Source of the DNA: Rhodoferax lacus | GTDB lineage: Bacteria; Pseudomonadota; Gammaproteobacteria; Burkholderiales; Burkholderiaceae_C | Length of the DNA: 64,000 nucleotides | Assembly: GCF_003415675.1 (NCBI RefSeq) | Contig: NZ_QFZK01000005.1 | Location: forward strand, 124,001 to 188,000 | Direction of reading: 5' to 3' | In this document: positions 18,558 to 28,518 of the stretch, piece after piece | Numbering within the stretch: the stretch's first letter is position 1 | Layout: every line of letters begins with the position of its first letter | Notes under the pieces: model-generated | Databases searched by the model: none | Told to the model about the DNA's origin: nothing | The model's input: only the letters and a program-made list of their open reading frames with translations | Translations under genes and position numbers: made by a program

Positions 18558-19790
18558 ATGACCCACATTCCGAAGCTGTCCACACTGCGCTGGCAATACG
18601 TGGCCGCTGCGCTCGCGCTGGCGGCCGCTGCATTTTTTGTCTTCAGGTGGTGGCAGGGGCCACAGGTTGCGGTCGAGACCGTGCTGCGCCGCGACTTCGT
18701 GCAGACCGTGGTGGCCAGTGGCCATGTGCAAAGCCCCAACCGCGTGGATGTGGGTGCGCAGATTACGGCCACCGTGGCCCGCGTGCCTGTGCAGGAGGGC
18801 CAAAGCGTGACGGCAGGCACCCTGCTGGTGGAGCTGGGCACCAGTGAACTCAAGGCCACCGAGCGCCAGGCCGAACAGACGCTGGCCCAGGCCCAGGCCA
18901 GGTTGCGCCAGCTAAAGGAAGTGCAGGCGCCCGTGGCCGAGCAGGCGCTGCGTCAGGCCCGGGCCAGCCTGGACAATGCCAGCGCCGCCTGGCGGCGCAG
19001 CCAGGAGCTGTTTCAAAAAGGCTTCATAGGCCAGGCGGCGCTCGATGACGCCCGCAAGGCCACAGAGCTGGCTGACGCGCAAATGCGTTCAGCCCAAAAG
19101 CAGTTGGACACCACGGCCGCGACAGGCAGTGACTACGCTGTTGCCGCAAGCACCGTGGATGGCGCCCGTGCTGCGTTGGATGCAGCCCATGCGCGCACCC
19201 AATACGCGACGATTCGCTCGCCGCTGGACGGCGTGCTGATCGCCCGCAATGTGGAGGTGGGCGATGTGGTGCAGGCAGGCAAGGTGCTCATGACCTTGTC
19301 GCCCAACGGCCGGACGCAGATCGTGGTGGCCATTGACGAGAAGAACCTGCACCTGATTGCCCTGGGCCAGCAGGCCCTGGTCTCGGCCGACGCGTATCCG
19401 AAAACGAAGTTCCAAGCCACGCTGGTCTACATCAACCCGGGTGTGAATGTGCAGACCGGCGCGGTGGACGTGAAGCTGGATGTGGAGCAGCCGCCTGCGG
19501 TGCTGCGCCAGGACATGACGGCGTCGGTGGACATCGAGGTGGCGCGCAGGCCGCAGGCCTTGCTGCTGTCGGCGGCTGCCGTGCGCGATGCCGATGGTGC
19601 GAGCCCATGGGTGCTGCGCGTGCAAGACGGGCGGGCTGAAAAAGTGAACGTACACCTGGGCTTGCGCAGCGGCGGACAGGTGGAAGTGACAGAGGGCCTG
19701 CAGGAGGGCGACGCGGTGCTGACGGGTGCCACCACGGTTCGGCCGGGCAACAGGGTCCGCGCACTGGGCGCGCCTGGTGCAAGGCCCTAG
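18558..19790 (+). CDS. periplasmic adaptor subunit (HlyD/MacA family) of an ABC export system
   Basis: A 410-residue membrane-fusion protein. An N-terminal hydrophobic segment (about residues 13-28) anchors it in the inner membrane. It is followed by a lipoyl/barrel-sandwich half (VDVGAQITATVARVPVQEGQ), a coiled-coil hairpin rich in Ala, Gln and Arg (about 95-190), the second lipoyl half (ATIRSPLDGVLIARNVEVGD) and beta-barrel domains. Such adaptors link an inner-membrane pump to an outer-membrane channel. The next two genes encode the permease and ATPase, so this is one transporter. The upstream 169 nt are divergent with the RNase II-like gene and contain small inverted repeats (TGCCT/AGGCA at 18420-18435). 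Confidence 0.88.
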   Translation: MTHIPKLSTLRWQYVAAALALAAAAFFVFRWWQGPQVAVETVLRRDFVQTVVASGHVQSPNRVDVGAQITATVARVPVQEGQSVTAGTLLVELGTSELKATERQAEQTLAQAQARLRQLKEVQAPVAEQALRQARASLDNASAAWRRSQELFQKGFIGQAALDDARKATELADAQMRSAQKQLDTTAATGSDYAVAASTVDGARAALDAAHARTQYATIRSPLDGVLIARNVEVGDVVQAGKVLMTLSPNGRTQIVVAIDEKNLHLIALGQQALVSADAYPKTKFQATLVYINPGVNVQTGAVDVKLDVEQPPAVLRQDMTASVDIEVARRPQALLLSAAAVRDADGASPWVLRVQDGRAEKVNVHLGLRSGGQVEVTEGLQEGDAVLTGATTVRPGNRVRALGAPGARP

Positions 19791-19822
19791 GCAAAGACAC
19801 AAATTCAGAAGCAAGAACAGAC

Positions 19823-21064
19823 ATGTTCACCACCTGGTTGCCCTTCGAGTGGATTGTGGCCATCCGCTTTTTGCGCGAAGGCCGCTTGCAGACCCTGTTC
19901 ATCATTGCCGGTGTGGCCATTGGCGTGGGCGTGATCGTGTTCATGTCGGCGCTCCTGGCCGGGCTGCAGGGCAACTTCATTCGCCGCATCCTGTCGGCCC
20001 AGGCGCACATCCAGCTGGTGCAGCCGCAGCAGGTGACGCGGCCGCTGCGCCTGGGGCGTGATGCACCACCCGGTCAGGTGGAGGGCGCGATTGTGCAGCC
20101 GCCGCTGCAACTCACCAAATCCATGGACCAGTGGCAGGCCGTGGTGGCGCAGGTGCGCGCCATGCCGGGCATCAAGGTGGTGTCGCCGCTGGCCAGTGGG
20201 CCGGTGCTGGTGGTGCGGGGCAATGCCACCAAGGCCGTCACGGTGTCGGGCATAGAACCCGAGACGTATTTCCGCATCGTCGATTTCAGCGACAAGATCG
20301 TGCGCGGTAATCTGCGCCTGACGGGCTCGGACATCCTCATTGGCACCGAGCTCAGCAGCGACCTGGGCGTGGACGTGGGGGACAAGCTGCACGTGACCTC
20401 GGCCAGTGGCGCCAGCACGGTGCTGTCCATCGTCGGCGTGTTTGACCTGGGCAACAAGGGCGCCAATCAGCGCAGCACCTTCACCACCTTGCGCATGGCC
20501 CAAAGCCTGTTGGACATGCCCGGCGGCGTGACCAGCGTGGAGGTCACCGTGAACGACATTTACGCCGCAGAAACCCTGGCCCAGCGCATTGCGACGGATA
20601 CCGGCGTGCAGGCCGACAGTTGGATCAAGAGCAGCGCGCAGTTCTTCGCCGCCATCAGCGCGCAGACCACGGCCAACACGGCCATCCGTTTCTTTGTCGG
20701 ACTGTCGGTGGCCTTTGGCATTGCCAGCGTGCTGGTGGTGGTGGTGGTGCAGAAGTCGCGCGAGATTGGCATTCTGCGGGCCATGGGCATTTCGCGCGGG
20801 CAGATCTTGCGGCTGTTCCTGCTGCAGGGTGGCTTGCTGGGGCTGGGCGGCGCCATGGCCGGGTGCGGCATTGGTGCCCTGGCCTTGGTGCTGTGGCAAC
20901 GGTTTGCCCGCAATGCCGATGGCACGCCGCTGTTTCCCCTGGCGTTTGATCCCAATCTGTTTGCGCTGGCGCTGGTGCTGGCCACGCTGACCGGCTTGCT
21001 GGCAGCGTTTGCACCCGCCCTGCGCGCCGCGCGACTCGATCCGGTGGTGGCGATCCGTGGCTGA
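19823..21064 (+). CDS. ABC transporter permease, FtsX/MacB/LolC-like
   Basis: A 413-residue permease. One N-terminal membrane helix (about 23-47, [21 protein letters not shown]) is followed by a large periplasmic domain (about 50-280). Three C-terminal helices belong to the FtsX fold ([22 protein letters not shown], then a Gly-rich pair). This is the four-helix topology of MacB/LolCE mechanotransmission permeases, with the ATPase on a separate chain. It starts 32 nt after the adaptor and ends 10 nt before the ATPase, an evident operon. The gene order adaptor-permease-ATPase is that of DevBCA-type exporters. Substrate unknown. Confidence 0.88.
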   Translation: MFTTWLPFEWIVAIRFLREGRLQTLFIIAGVAIGVGVIVFMSALLAGLQGNFIRRILSAQAHIQLVQPQQVTRPLRLGRDAPPGQVEGAIVQPPLQLTKSMDQWQAVVAQVRAMPGIKVVSPLASGPVLVVRGNATKAVTVSGIEPETYFRIVDFSDKIVRGNLRLTGSDILIGTELSSDLGVDVGDKLHVTSASGASTVLSIVGVFDLGNKGANQRSTFTTLRMAQSLLDMPGGVTSVEVTVNDIYAAETLAQRIATDTGVQADSWIKSSAQFFAAISAQTTANTAIRFFVGLSVAFGIASVLVVVVVQKSREIGILRAMGISRGQILRLFLLQGGLLGLGGAMAGCGIGALALVLWQRFARNADGTPLFPLAFDPNLFALALVLATLTGLLAAFAPALRAARLDPVVAIRG

Positions 21065-21074
21065 AGAACCTGTG

Positions 21075-21758
<684 letters not shown>

Positions 21759-21799
21759 CCAGGTGATTCGGTGAGCCTTGCTGTCAGTGCGCCGTGCTG

Positions 21800-24325
21800 T
21801 TAGTGCGTCTGGCTGCGCGGCAGCAGCCAGCGGTAAAACCACTGCTTGGCACCTTCCACCATCAGCAGGTACAGCACCAGCAAAACCGTGAGCAAGCCAA
21901 AGTAGGCTGGTGGCAGCGGCACAAAGCCGAGCAGCGGTGCCAAGGGCGTGAAGGGCAGGGCCATGGCGGCCACCACCACGCCAAGCGACGTCAGCACCAG
22001 CCAGCGATTCGGGTGGCTGCGCAAGGGGTTGCGCCGCGTGCGGATGACAAAGATCACCAGCACCTGGGTGGCAATCGACTCGACAAACCAGCCGGTGTGG
22101 AACAAGGCCTCGTCGGCATCGATCAGGCGGATCAGCAGGTAGAACGTCAGGAAGTCAAACAGCGAACTGATGGGTCCGATGGTCAGCATGAAGTTGCGGA
22201 TGAACGCCATGCTCCAGCGCTTCGGCGCGGCCAGGTCCTCGGAGTCCACATCGTCCAGCGGCAGCGCAATCTCCGACACGTCGTACATCAGGTTGTTGAG
22301 CAGAATCTGCAGCGGCAGCATGGGCAAAAACGGCAGGAACACAGTGGCCGCAGCCATGCTGAACATATTGCCGAAGTTGGAGCTGGTGGCCATCATGATG
22401 TACTTCATCACATTGCCAAAGGTGCGGCGTCCTTCCAGGATGCCGGCGTGCAGCACCATCAGGTCATGCTCCAGCAGGATCATGGCTGCGGCCTGTTGCG
22501 CCACGTCCACCGCGTCCTTGACGGAGATGCCCACATCGGCGGTGTGCAGCGAGGGCGCATCGTTGATGCCGTCACCCAGATAGCCCACCACGTGGCCACG
22601 CGCCTTCAGGGCCAGGATGATGCGGTTTTTTTGCGAGGGGTTGACGCGGCAGAACAAATTCACGGACTCCACCCGGGCGCGCAGGGCATCGTCGTTCATG
22701 GTCGCAATCTCGGTGCCGGTCAACAGGCCCACAATCGGCACGCCGAGTTGCTCGCACACATGGCGGGTCACACGCTCGTTGTCTCCGGTGACGATCTTCA
22801 CCGCCACCCCACTGGCCGCCATGGCTTGCAGGGCCAGGCCCGCGCTGGCCTTGGGCGGATCCAGAAAGGCGGCAAAGCCCGCAAACACCAAGGCACTCTC
22901 ATCCGATACCACCGCGTGCTGCAGGTCGGCGGCGGTGGCACGCCAGGCCACGCCCAACACCCGGAAGCCCTCTTCGCCCAGTTGGTTGAACACGGCGTCG
23001 ATCTGTGCGCGGGCTGCGCTGTCCAGTGGCAGTTCCCGGCCGTCCGTGGACTCATAGTGGGTGCAGAGTTTGAGGATGTCTTCGGGCGCGCCTTTGACGA
23101 TCAGCTGGCGCTGGGGTTGCACTTGGGGCTGGGTCTGCCCGTGGCCCGCTGCCAACTGCAGCAGCACCGACACGCGCCTGCGCTCAAAGTCAAACGGTAC
23201 TTCGTCGACCTTGGTCCAGCCCGTCACGTCCTGCTCGGTGTGCTGCAGGATGGCGTCATCCAGCGGGCTCTTGAGGCCGCTCTCAAAAAAGCTGTTCAGG
23301 TAGGCCAGTTGCAGCACGCGTTCACTGGGCTGGCCCATCGCGTCCGTGTGCTTCTCCAGTTTGATGCGGGCTTCGGTCAGGGTGCCGGTCTTGTCGGTGC
23401 ACAGCACATCCATGGCGCCCATGTCCTGAATGGCAGACGGACGCTTGACGATCACCTGGAGTGCGGCCATGCGCAGCGCACCCTTGGTCAGCGTGACCGA
23501 CACCACCATGGGCAGCAGCTCGGGTGTCAGGCCCACGGCCAGTGCCACCGCAAACAAAAACGATTCCAGCAGAGGCCGGTGCAGGGCCACGTTCACCAAG
23601 AGCGTGAACAGCACCATCAGCAAGGTGAGCCGCATGATGAGCATGCCGAACTGGCGCGTGCCCTGCTCAAAGGCGGTGGGCGGAGCGGTTCTGTTCAGGT
23701 CCACTGCAATCTGGCCAATGGCCGTGGCGCTGCCGGTGCGGCCAATCAGCGCTGTGGCCGAACCGCTGACCACCGAGCTGCCCAGAAAGATGCGGTCGCT
23801 GGCATCCAGATCCCAGGTGGCGTCCTGGGCCTTGGGTTGGGGCTTGGCCGTGGCTGCTTTCTTCTCGATGGGGAAGGGCTCGCCCGTGAGCTGCGCCTGG
23901 TTGACGAAGAAGTCGTGCGCCTCCAGCAGGGTGGAGTCAGCGGGTACCAGACTGCCAGCGGACAGCAACACCACGTCACCCGGCACCAAGTCAAACACGG
24001 GCACCTCCATCGGCACGCCATCACGCAAGGCGGAGGCCATCACGGCCACCTGCAGGGCCAGCTTGTCGGCAGCAGCACCTGCCCGGTGGGCTTGCACAAA
24101 GTCCAGTGTCACGCTCATGACCACAATCACACCAATGATGAGTGCGCCACTGCGGTCACCCGTCAGTGCCGACAGCGCGCTGGCAGCCAGCAGAATCAGG
24201 ACGAGGGGATTGCGGAAGTAGGCCAGGAACTGCAGCGCCAAGGCGGTCTGCGTGGATTTTTGCAAGCGGTTGGGACCGTGCTCTTGCAAGAGGCCCTGGG
24301 CTTGTTTGCTGGTTAAACCGTTCAT
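21800..24325 (-). CDS. mgtA: magnesium-translocating P-type ATPase, MgtA type
   Basis: An 841-residue P3B-type ATPase. Key motifs: QLTGEPFPIEKK (TGE), the phosphorylation site CTDKTGTLTEA, the nucleotide-domain segment IVKGAPEDIL, and the hinge VGYLGDGINDAPSL. SPLDDAIL just after the phosphorylation domain and the absence of P2-type Ca2+ motifs favour MgtA, which imports Mg2+. It is about 55 residues shorter than E. coli MgtA (898), mostly at the N-terminus. Upstream, a tRNA-Leu terminator ends only about 20 nt before the ATG, leaving no obvious room for a separate promoter. No strong ribosome-binding site is seen. Confidence 0.92.
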   Translation of the reverse strand: MNGLTSKQAQGLLQEHGPNRLQKSTQTALALQFLAYFRNPLVLILLAASALSALTGDRSGALIIGVIVVMSVTLDFVQAHRAGAAADKLALQVAVMASALRDGVPMEVPVFDLVPGDVVLLSAGSLVPADSTLLEAHDFFVNQAQLTGEPFPIEKKAATAKPQPKAQDATWDLDASDRIFLGSSVVSGSATALIGRTGSATAIGQIAVDLNRTAPPTAFEQGTRQFGMLIMRLTLLMVLFTLLVNVALHRPLLESFLFAVALAVGLTPELLPMVVSVTLTKGALRMAALQVIVKRPSAIQDMGAMDVLCTDKTGTLTEARIKLEKHTDAMGQPSERVLQLAYLNSFFESGLKSPLDDAILQHTEQDVTGWTKVDEVPFDFERRRVSVLLQLAAGHGQTQPQVQPQRQLIVKGAPEDILKLCTHYESTDGRELPLDSAARAQIDAVFNQLGEEGFRVLGVAWRATAADLQHAVVSDESALVFAGFAAFLDPPKASAGLALQAMAASGVAVKIVTGDNERVTRHVCEQLGVPIVGLLTGTEIATMNDDALRARVESVNLFCRVNPSQKNRIILALKARGHVVGYLGDGINDAPSLHTADVGISVKDAVDVAQQAAAMILLEHDLMVLHAGILEGRRTFGNVMKYIMMATSSNFGNMFSMAAATVFLPFLPMLPLQILLNNLMYDVSEIALPLDDVDSEDLAAPKRWSMAFIRNFMLTIGPISSLFDFLTFYLLIRLIDADEALFHTGWFVESIATQVLVIFVIRTRRNPLRSHPNRWLVLTSLGVVVAAMALPFTPLAPLLGFVPLPPAYFGLLTVLLVLYLLMVEGAKQWFYRWLLPRSQTH

Positions 24326-24345
24326 GGTCCGGCCAGTGTGAACAC

Positions 24346-24381
24346 AAAAAGAAAAAGGCCTGTGACTTTCGTCACAGGCCT
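24346..24381 (-). terminator. intrinsic terminator of the tRNA-Leu gene, just upstream of mgtA
   Basis: On the minus strand an 11-bp perfect stem AGGCCTGTGAC/GTCACAGGCCT closes on a GAAA tetraloop and is followed by TTTTTCTTTTT. It lies ten nucleotides past the tRNA 3' end and about 20 nt before the mgtA start codon. Confidence 0.9.
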
Positions 24382-24390
24382 CATCTATTT

Positions 24391-24477
24391 TGGTGCCCAG
24401 AAGAAGACTCGAACTTCCACGATGTTGCCATCGCCAGCACCTGAAGCTGGTGCGTCTACCAATTTCGCCATCTGGGC
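24391..24477 (-). tRNA. tRNA-Leu (anticodon CAG)
   Basis: An 87-nt tRNA with encoded CCA. The acceptor stem pairs GCCCAGA with TCTGGGC, discriminator A, then CCA. The anticodon arm is CCAGC-TTCAGGT-GCTGG, giving anticodon CAG for codon CUG, the major leucine codon in these genes. The long variable arm (TGGCGATGGCAACATCG region) is typical of class II tRNA-Leu, and the T loop is TTCGAGT. It has its own extended -10 promoter and a strong terminator. Confidence 0.97.
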
Positions 24478-24487
24478 ATCGACTCGA

Positions 24488-24496
24488 ATTATAGCA
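24488..24496 (-). promoter_or_regulatory. extended -10 promoter of tRNA-Leu
   Basis: TGCTATAAT on the minus strand is a perfect extended -10 (TGN-TATAAT) about 10 nt upstream of the mature tRNA 5' end. No strong -35 is visible at 16-18 bp, consistent with extended -10 use. A GC-rich discriminator as in stringently controlled promoters is not obvious (TCGAGTC). Confidence 0.7.
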
Positions 24497-24722
24497 CCCG
24501 AAATTGAGCGCTTTTGAGCTGCCACTTCACTTTTTGTAAATTACTTGCGTGCGGCAGATTCACACCACAAGCGCGCAGGTTGCTGAGCAGCCCGCCATGC
24601 GCTGTGTCACGTTTCTGGCGCATACTTATAGCCACAAGGAAAACCTGCCTGTCGATTGCCAGCCGTCGCATGCAGTGTGGAGTGTTTGGTTTCTGTGCCA
24701 GCGAGGCTGGCCCGGACAGCTC

Positions 24723-27053
24723 ATGAAAGCGAGAGATTTCATTAAAAATATCAGCCAGACCAGCGGCCTGCTGGACGAAGTAGAAGGTATTGTTCAAGGT
24801 CACCGCGACGGACACGGTTTCGTGTCCCGTGACGACGGTGCTCCCGACATCTATTTACCCCCCAATGAAATGCGCGCCGTGCTCCACAAGGACCGCGTCA
24901 AGGTACGCATAGTCCGCAGTGACCGCAAGGGCAGGCCCGAGGGCCGGGTGGTGGAGATTGTGGAACGTTCCACCCAGCCCATCATTGGCCGCCTGCTGCA
25001 GGAAAGCGGTGTCTGGCTGGTCGCCCCCGAAGACAAGCGCTATGGCCAGGACGTGCTGATCCCCAAGGGCGCCACCAGCGTGGCCAAGGCCGGCCAGGTG
25101 GTGGTGGTGGAACTGGTGGAGCCCCCGGCCCTGTTTGGCCAGCCGGTGGGGCGCATCAAGGAAGTGCTGGGCGAGGTGGATGACCCTGGCATGGAGATCG
25201 AGATTGCCGTGCGCAAGTACAGCGTGCCGCATGAGTTCTCGCAGGCTTGCGTGGCGCTGGCGCGCACACTGCCTGACAGCGTGCGCCCGCAGGACCACGC
25301 CAACCGCGTGGACCTGACCGATATTCCCCTGGTCACCATCGACGGTGAAGACGCGCGCGATTTTGACGATGCCGTGTACTGCGAGCCCCACACCAAGGGC
25401 CGCGGCCGCAGCGCCACCAAGGGCTGGCGCCTGTTGGTGGCCATTGCCGACGTGAGCCACTATGTGGAGAACGGCAGCGCCATCGACATCGACGCCTATG
25501 ACCGCGCCACCAGTGTGTACTTCCCGCGCCGGGTGATTCCCATGCTGCCGGAAAAATTGTCCAACGGCCTGTGTTCCCTGAACCCCGAGGTGGAGCGCCT
25601 GTGCATGGTCTGCGACATGCTGGTGACCGAAGACGGTGAAGTGGATGCCTACCAGTTCTATCCCGCAGTGATGTGGAGCCATGCGCGCTTTACCTACACC
25701 GAGGTGGCGGCCATTCTGGGCAACACGCGTGGACCAGAGGCCATCAAGCGCCGGGACCGTGTGGACGACTTGCTGAACCTGCACGGCGTGTTCCAGGCGC
25801 TGACCAAATCGCGCCAGAAGCGCGGCGCGGTGGACTTCGAGACCACCGAGACGCAAATCGTTTGCGACGACAACGGCCGCATCGAAAAAATCATTCCGCG
25901 CACCCGCAATGTGGCGCACCGCGTGATTGAAGAGGCCATGCTGGCGGCCAATGTGTGCAGCGCCGACTTCATTGCCCAGAGCAAGCACCCCGGCCTGTTC
26001 CGCGTGCACGAGGGCCCCACGCCCGAGAAGAAGGAAATCCTGCGCAACTACCTCAAGGCCACGGGCCTTGGCATGAGCATCAGCGACGACCCCAAGCCGG
26101 GCGAGTTCCAGGCCATTGCGCTGGCAACCAAGGACCGGCCGGATGCGCAGCAGATCCACTCCATGCTGCTGCGCTCCATGCAGCAGGCGATTTACACGCC
26201 CACCAACAGCGGCCACTTCGGCTTGGCATTTGACGCCTATACCCACTTCACCAGCCCGATCCGGCGCTACCCGGATTTGCTGGTGCACCGGGTCATCAAG
26301 GCGACTCTGGCGAAGACGCGCTACCAGTTGCCAGTGCTGCCTACGCCCGGCGAGGCGCATGCCAAGCTGGCGCGCCGCCTGGAAAAAGGTTTGGCCTCCA
26401 AGGTCAAGGATCCCACCGAGAAACCACGCAAGGCCAGTGCCGAAGGCCTGGCCTGGCAGGCTGCGGGCCTGCATTGCAGCGCCAACGAGCGCCGTGCCGA
26501 CGAGGCCAGCCGCGACGTGGAAGCCTGGCTCAAGTGCAAGTACATGCGCGAGCACCTGGGCGAGGAATACGGCGGTGTGGTCAGCTCGGCCACCAGCTTT
26601 GGCCTGTTTGTGACGCTGGATGCCATGTACGTCGAAGGCCTGGTGCACATCACCGAGCTGGGGGGCGAGTACTTCCGCTTCGATGAGGCGCGCCAGGAGT
26701 TGCGCGGTGAGCGCACCGGCACACGCTATGCCATTGGCACGCGCGTGCGCATCCAGGTGAGCCGCGTGGACCTGGACGGGCGCAAGATCGACTTCCGCCT
26801 GGTTAACGAAGGCATGGGGCTGGCCAGCCGTCCACCTGCGGGCGCCGACAAGCCGGTGGCGCGCGAGGGCAAGGCACGTGCGCCTCTGGCGGATCGCTTC
26901 GAGCTTGATGGCGGCGGGCGCACGGCTCCCTTCAAGGACGACTCACGCAAGCGGAGCGCGGCCAAATCGGGGCGTGTTGGCAAGTCGGCCTCGGCCAAGT
27001 CTTCCGAGCGCCCAGCAGTCGCCTCCAAAAAGGCCGCACGCAAAAAGCGTTAG
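24723..27053 (+). CDS. rnr: ribonuclease R
   Basis: A 776-residue 3'-5' exoribonuclease that degrades structured RNA. Order of domains: N-terminal cold-shock domains (about 20-200, with GHRDGHGFVSRDD), the RNB catalytic domain with IDGEDARDFDDAV and SPIRRYPDL, a C-terminal S1 domain (GGVVSSATSFGLFVTL), and a Lys/Arg/Ser-rich tail. The frame is open 58 codons further upstream, but that part has no resemblance to RNase R. ATG 24723 has a weak ribosome-binding site, so the exact start is uncertain. It is convergent with nnr: only 4 nt separate the stop codons and no terminator is visible. Confidence 0.95.
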   Translation: MKARDFIKNISQTSGLLDEVEGIVQGHRDGHGFVSRDDGAPDIYLPPNEMRAVLHKDRVKVRIVRSDRKGRPEGRVVEIVERSTQPIIGRLLQESGVWLVAPEDKRYGQDVLIPKGATSVAKAGQVVVVELVEPPALFGQPVGRIKEVLGEVDDPGMEIEIAVRKYSVPHEFSQACVALARTLPDSVRPQDHANRVDLTDIPLVTIDGEDARDFDDAVYCEPHTKGRGRSATKGWRLLVAIADVSHYVENGSAIDIDAYDRATSVYFPRRVIPMLPEKLSNGLCSLNPEVERLCMVCDMLVTEDGEVDAYQFYPAVMWSHARFTYTEVAAILGNTRGPEAIKRRDRVDDLLNLHGVFQALTKSRQKRGAVDFETTETQIVCDDNGRIEKIIPRTRNVAHRVIEEAMLAANVCSADFIAQSKHPGLFRVHEGPTPEKKEILRNYLKATGLGMSISDDPKPGEFQAIALATKDRPDAQQIHSMLLRSMQQAIYTPTNSGHFGLAFDAYTHFTSPIRRYPDLLVHRVIKATLAKTRYQLPVLPTPGEAHAKLARRLEKGLASKVKDPTEKPRKASAEGLAWQAAGLHCSANERRADEASRDVEAWLKCKYMREHLGEEYGGVVSSATSFGLFVTLDAMYVEGLVHITELGGEYFRFDEARQELRGERTGTRYAIGTRVRIQVSRVDLDGRKIDFRLVNEGMGLASRPPAGADKPVAREGKARAPLADRFELDGGGRTAPFKDDSRKRSAAKSGRVGKSASAKSSERPAVASKKAARKKR

Positions 27054-27057
27054 CCGG

Positions 27058-28518
27058 TCAAGTCCGGTGGCAGAGTTGCGATGCGCTGAGCACCGTGCCC
27101 TGCCACTGGTCTGCTGCTTGGCCATGGCGGTACACCGCTTCGCAGGCCGCCTGCATGGCCGGCCGCCCTGCAGCCAGGTGCGCACCCACCAGCCCGGCCA
27201 GAACATCGCCCGTGCCGGCCGTAGCCAGCTTGGCATTGCCGGTGGGATTGATGCGCGGAATGTCCCCGGGCGCTGCAATCACGGTGCCGGAACCCTTGAG
27301 CACCACCACGCATTGAAAACGCTCTGCCAGTGACTGGGCGGCGCCCAGTCGGTCTGCCTGCACCACGGCCGCGGTGGTCGCCAGCAGGCGCGCGGCTTCC
27401 AGCGGGTGGGGCGTGATCACGGTGTGGCCCGCAGGGCGTTGTGCCAGTTGCTGTTGCAGGACCGGGCTGTGGGCGATGTGGTTCAGGGCATCTGCATCCA
27501 GCACCAGTTGTTTGGCGTGGCCCAGAATTAGCGGCAACGATTCGGCAATCGCCTGGCCCCCTCCGCAGCCCGCCACCAGTGTCATGGCGCTCCAGTCCAG
27601 GTCGTCGAAGCTGCGGAACATCAGCTCAGGGCATTGCGGGTCCAGCGTTAGTTCGGGCGCGCCCAAGGGGCAGACAAAGACACGGCCGGCTCCCCCATGC
27701 AGGGCCGAGCGGGCCGCAAGCAAGGCCGCTCCCGTCATGCCGGGCGCGCCGCCCACGATGCAGACATCGCCAAACGTGCCCTTGTGGCTGGCATGTAGTC
27801 GCCGCGTGATGGCCACTGGCCCGGCCAGCAGGGCTTGTGGCGGGCTGCTGTCTTGCACGCCCAAGTCGTTGAACCAGATGTCGCCACAGGCATCCCGCCC
27901 GCCACCGGTAAACAGGCCGGGCTTCAGGGTCAAGAGGCTCAGCGTGTGCTGGGCCGTCACATGCATTGGCATTGCAGCACCGGTGTCGGCATCCAGACCG
28001 CTGGGCAGGTCCACCGCAATCGTGGGTGTGCTGGCAGCATTCATGCAGGCCACCCAGTCGGCATAGGCACCCTGCAGCGGTCGCAGGGCGCCGATGCCGA
28101 ACAGGGCGTCCAGGCAGGCGTCAAAGGCCTCTGGCGGGTGGTCGTTGAATGAGACGCCTGCTGCCCGGGCCTTCAACCAGGCCGCATGGGCGTCAGTGGA
28201 GGATTTTTCGGGGTCATGCGCCAGGCTCACCACCACCTGCTTGCCCCATTGCTGCAGGTGGGCGGCTGCCTCCAGCCCGTCGCCGCCGTTGTTGCCGGGG
28301 CCGCAGGCTACCCAGATCGTCCTGGCATGCGGCACCACGGCAAGTGCGAGGCGGGCCAGGGCCAGGCCGGCGAACTCCATGAGAGACCTGTTGCCAGTGC
28401 CTGCCGGGTGACTTCCTTCCAGGGCGCGCGTATGCGCTGAATCCCGCAGCGGCCAGGCGCGGGCACCGGCCGCACCCAAACCCGTGCCGGGCAGGACGCG
28501 CTCAGAATTCGTAGACAT
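27058..28518 (-). CDS. nnr: bifunctional NAD(P)H-hydrate epimerase / ADP-dependent NAD(P)H-hydrate dehydratase
   Basis: A 486-residue fused metabolite-repair enzyme. The N-terminal YjeF_N domain (about 1-215) carries GPGNNGGDGLEAA and VDLPSGLDADTG and epimerises damaged R-NAD(P)HX. The C-terminal YjeF_C/ribokinase-like domain (about 230-486) has KGTFGDVCIVGGAPGMTGA and ATAGTGDVLAGLV and dehydrates S-NAD(P)HX. I placed the start at ATG 28518, which overlaps the stop of the upstream MBL gene by 17 nt and indicates translational coupling. It is the last gene of a minus-strand run dadA-HDOD-MBL-nnr. Confidence 0.93.
   Translation of the reverse strand: MSTNSERVLPGTGLGAAGARAWPLRDSAHTRALEGSHPAGTGNRSLMEFAGLALARLALAVVPHARTIWVACGPGNNGGDGLEAAAHLQQWGKQVVVSLAHDPEKSSTDAHAAWLKARAAGVSFNDHPPEAFDACLDALFGIGALRPLQGAYADWVACMNAASTPTIAVDLPSGLDADTGAAMPMHVTAQHTLSLLTLKPGLFTGGGRDACGDIWFNDLGVQDSSPPQALLAGPVAITRRLHASHKGTFGDVCIVGGAPGMTGAALLAARSALHGGAGRVFVCPLGAPELTLDPQCPELMFRSFDDLDWSAMTLVAGCGGGQAIAESLPLILGHAKQLVLDADALNHIAHSPVLQQQLAQRPAGHTVITPHPLEAARLLATTAAVVQADRLGAAQSLAERFQCVVVLKGSGTVIAAPGDIPRINPTGNAKLATAGTGDVLAGLVGAHLAAGRPAMQAACEAVYRHGQAADQWQGTVLSASQLCHRT

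Noticed and set aside
21794-24316. An 840-codon open frame opposite mgtA
   Set aside because: Shadow of the P-type ATPase with the same low-complexity antisense composition.
24391-24477. tRNA-Leu as an integration site for a genomic island
   Set aside because: No repeat of the tRNA 3' end and no integrase or phage-like gene occurs nearby.
24549-24722. N-terminal extension of RNase R by 58 residues
   Set aside because: The extension has no RNase R similarity and would begin just after the divergent tRNA promoter; ATG 24723 gives the expected N-terminus.
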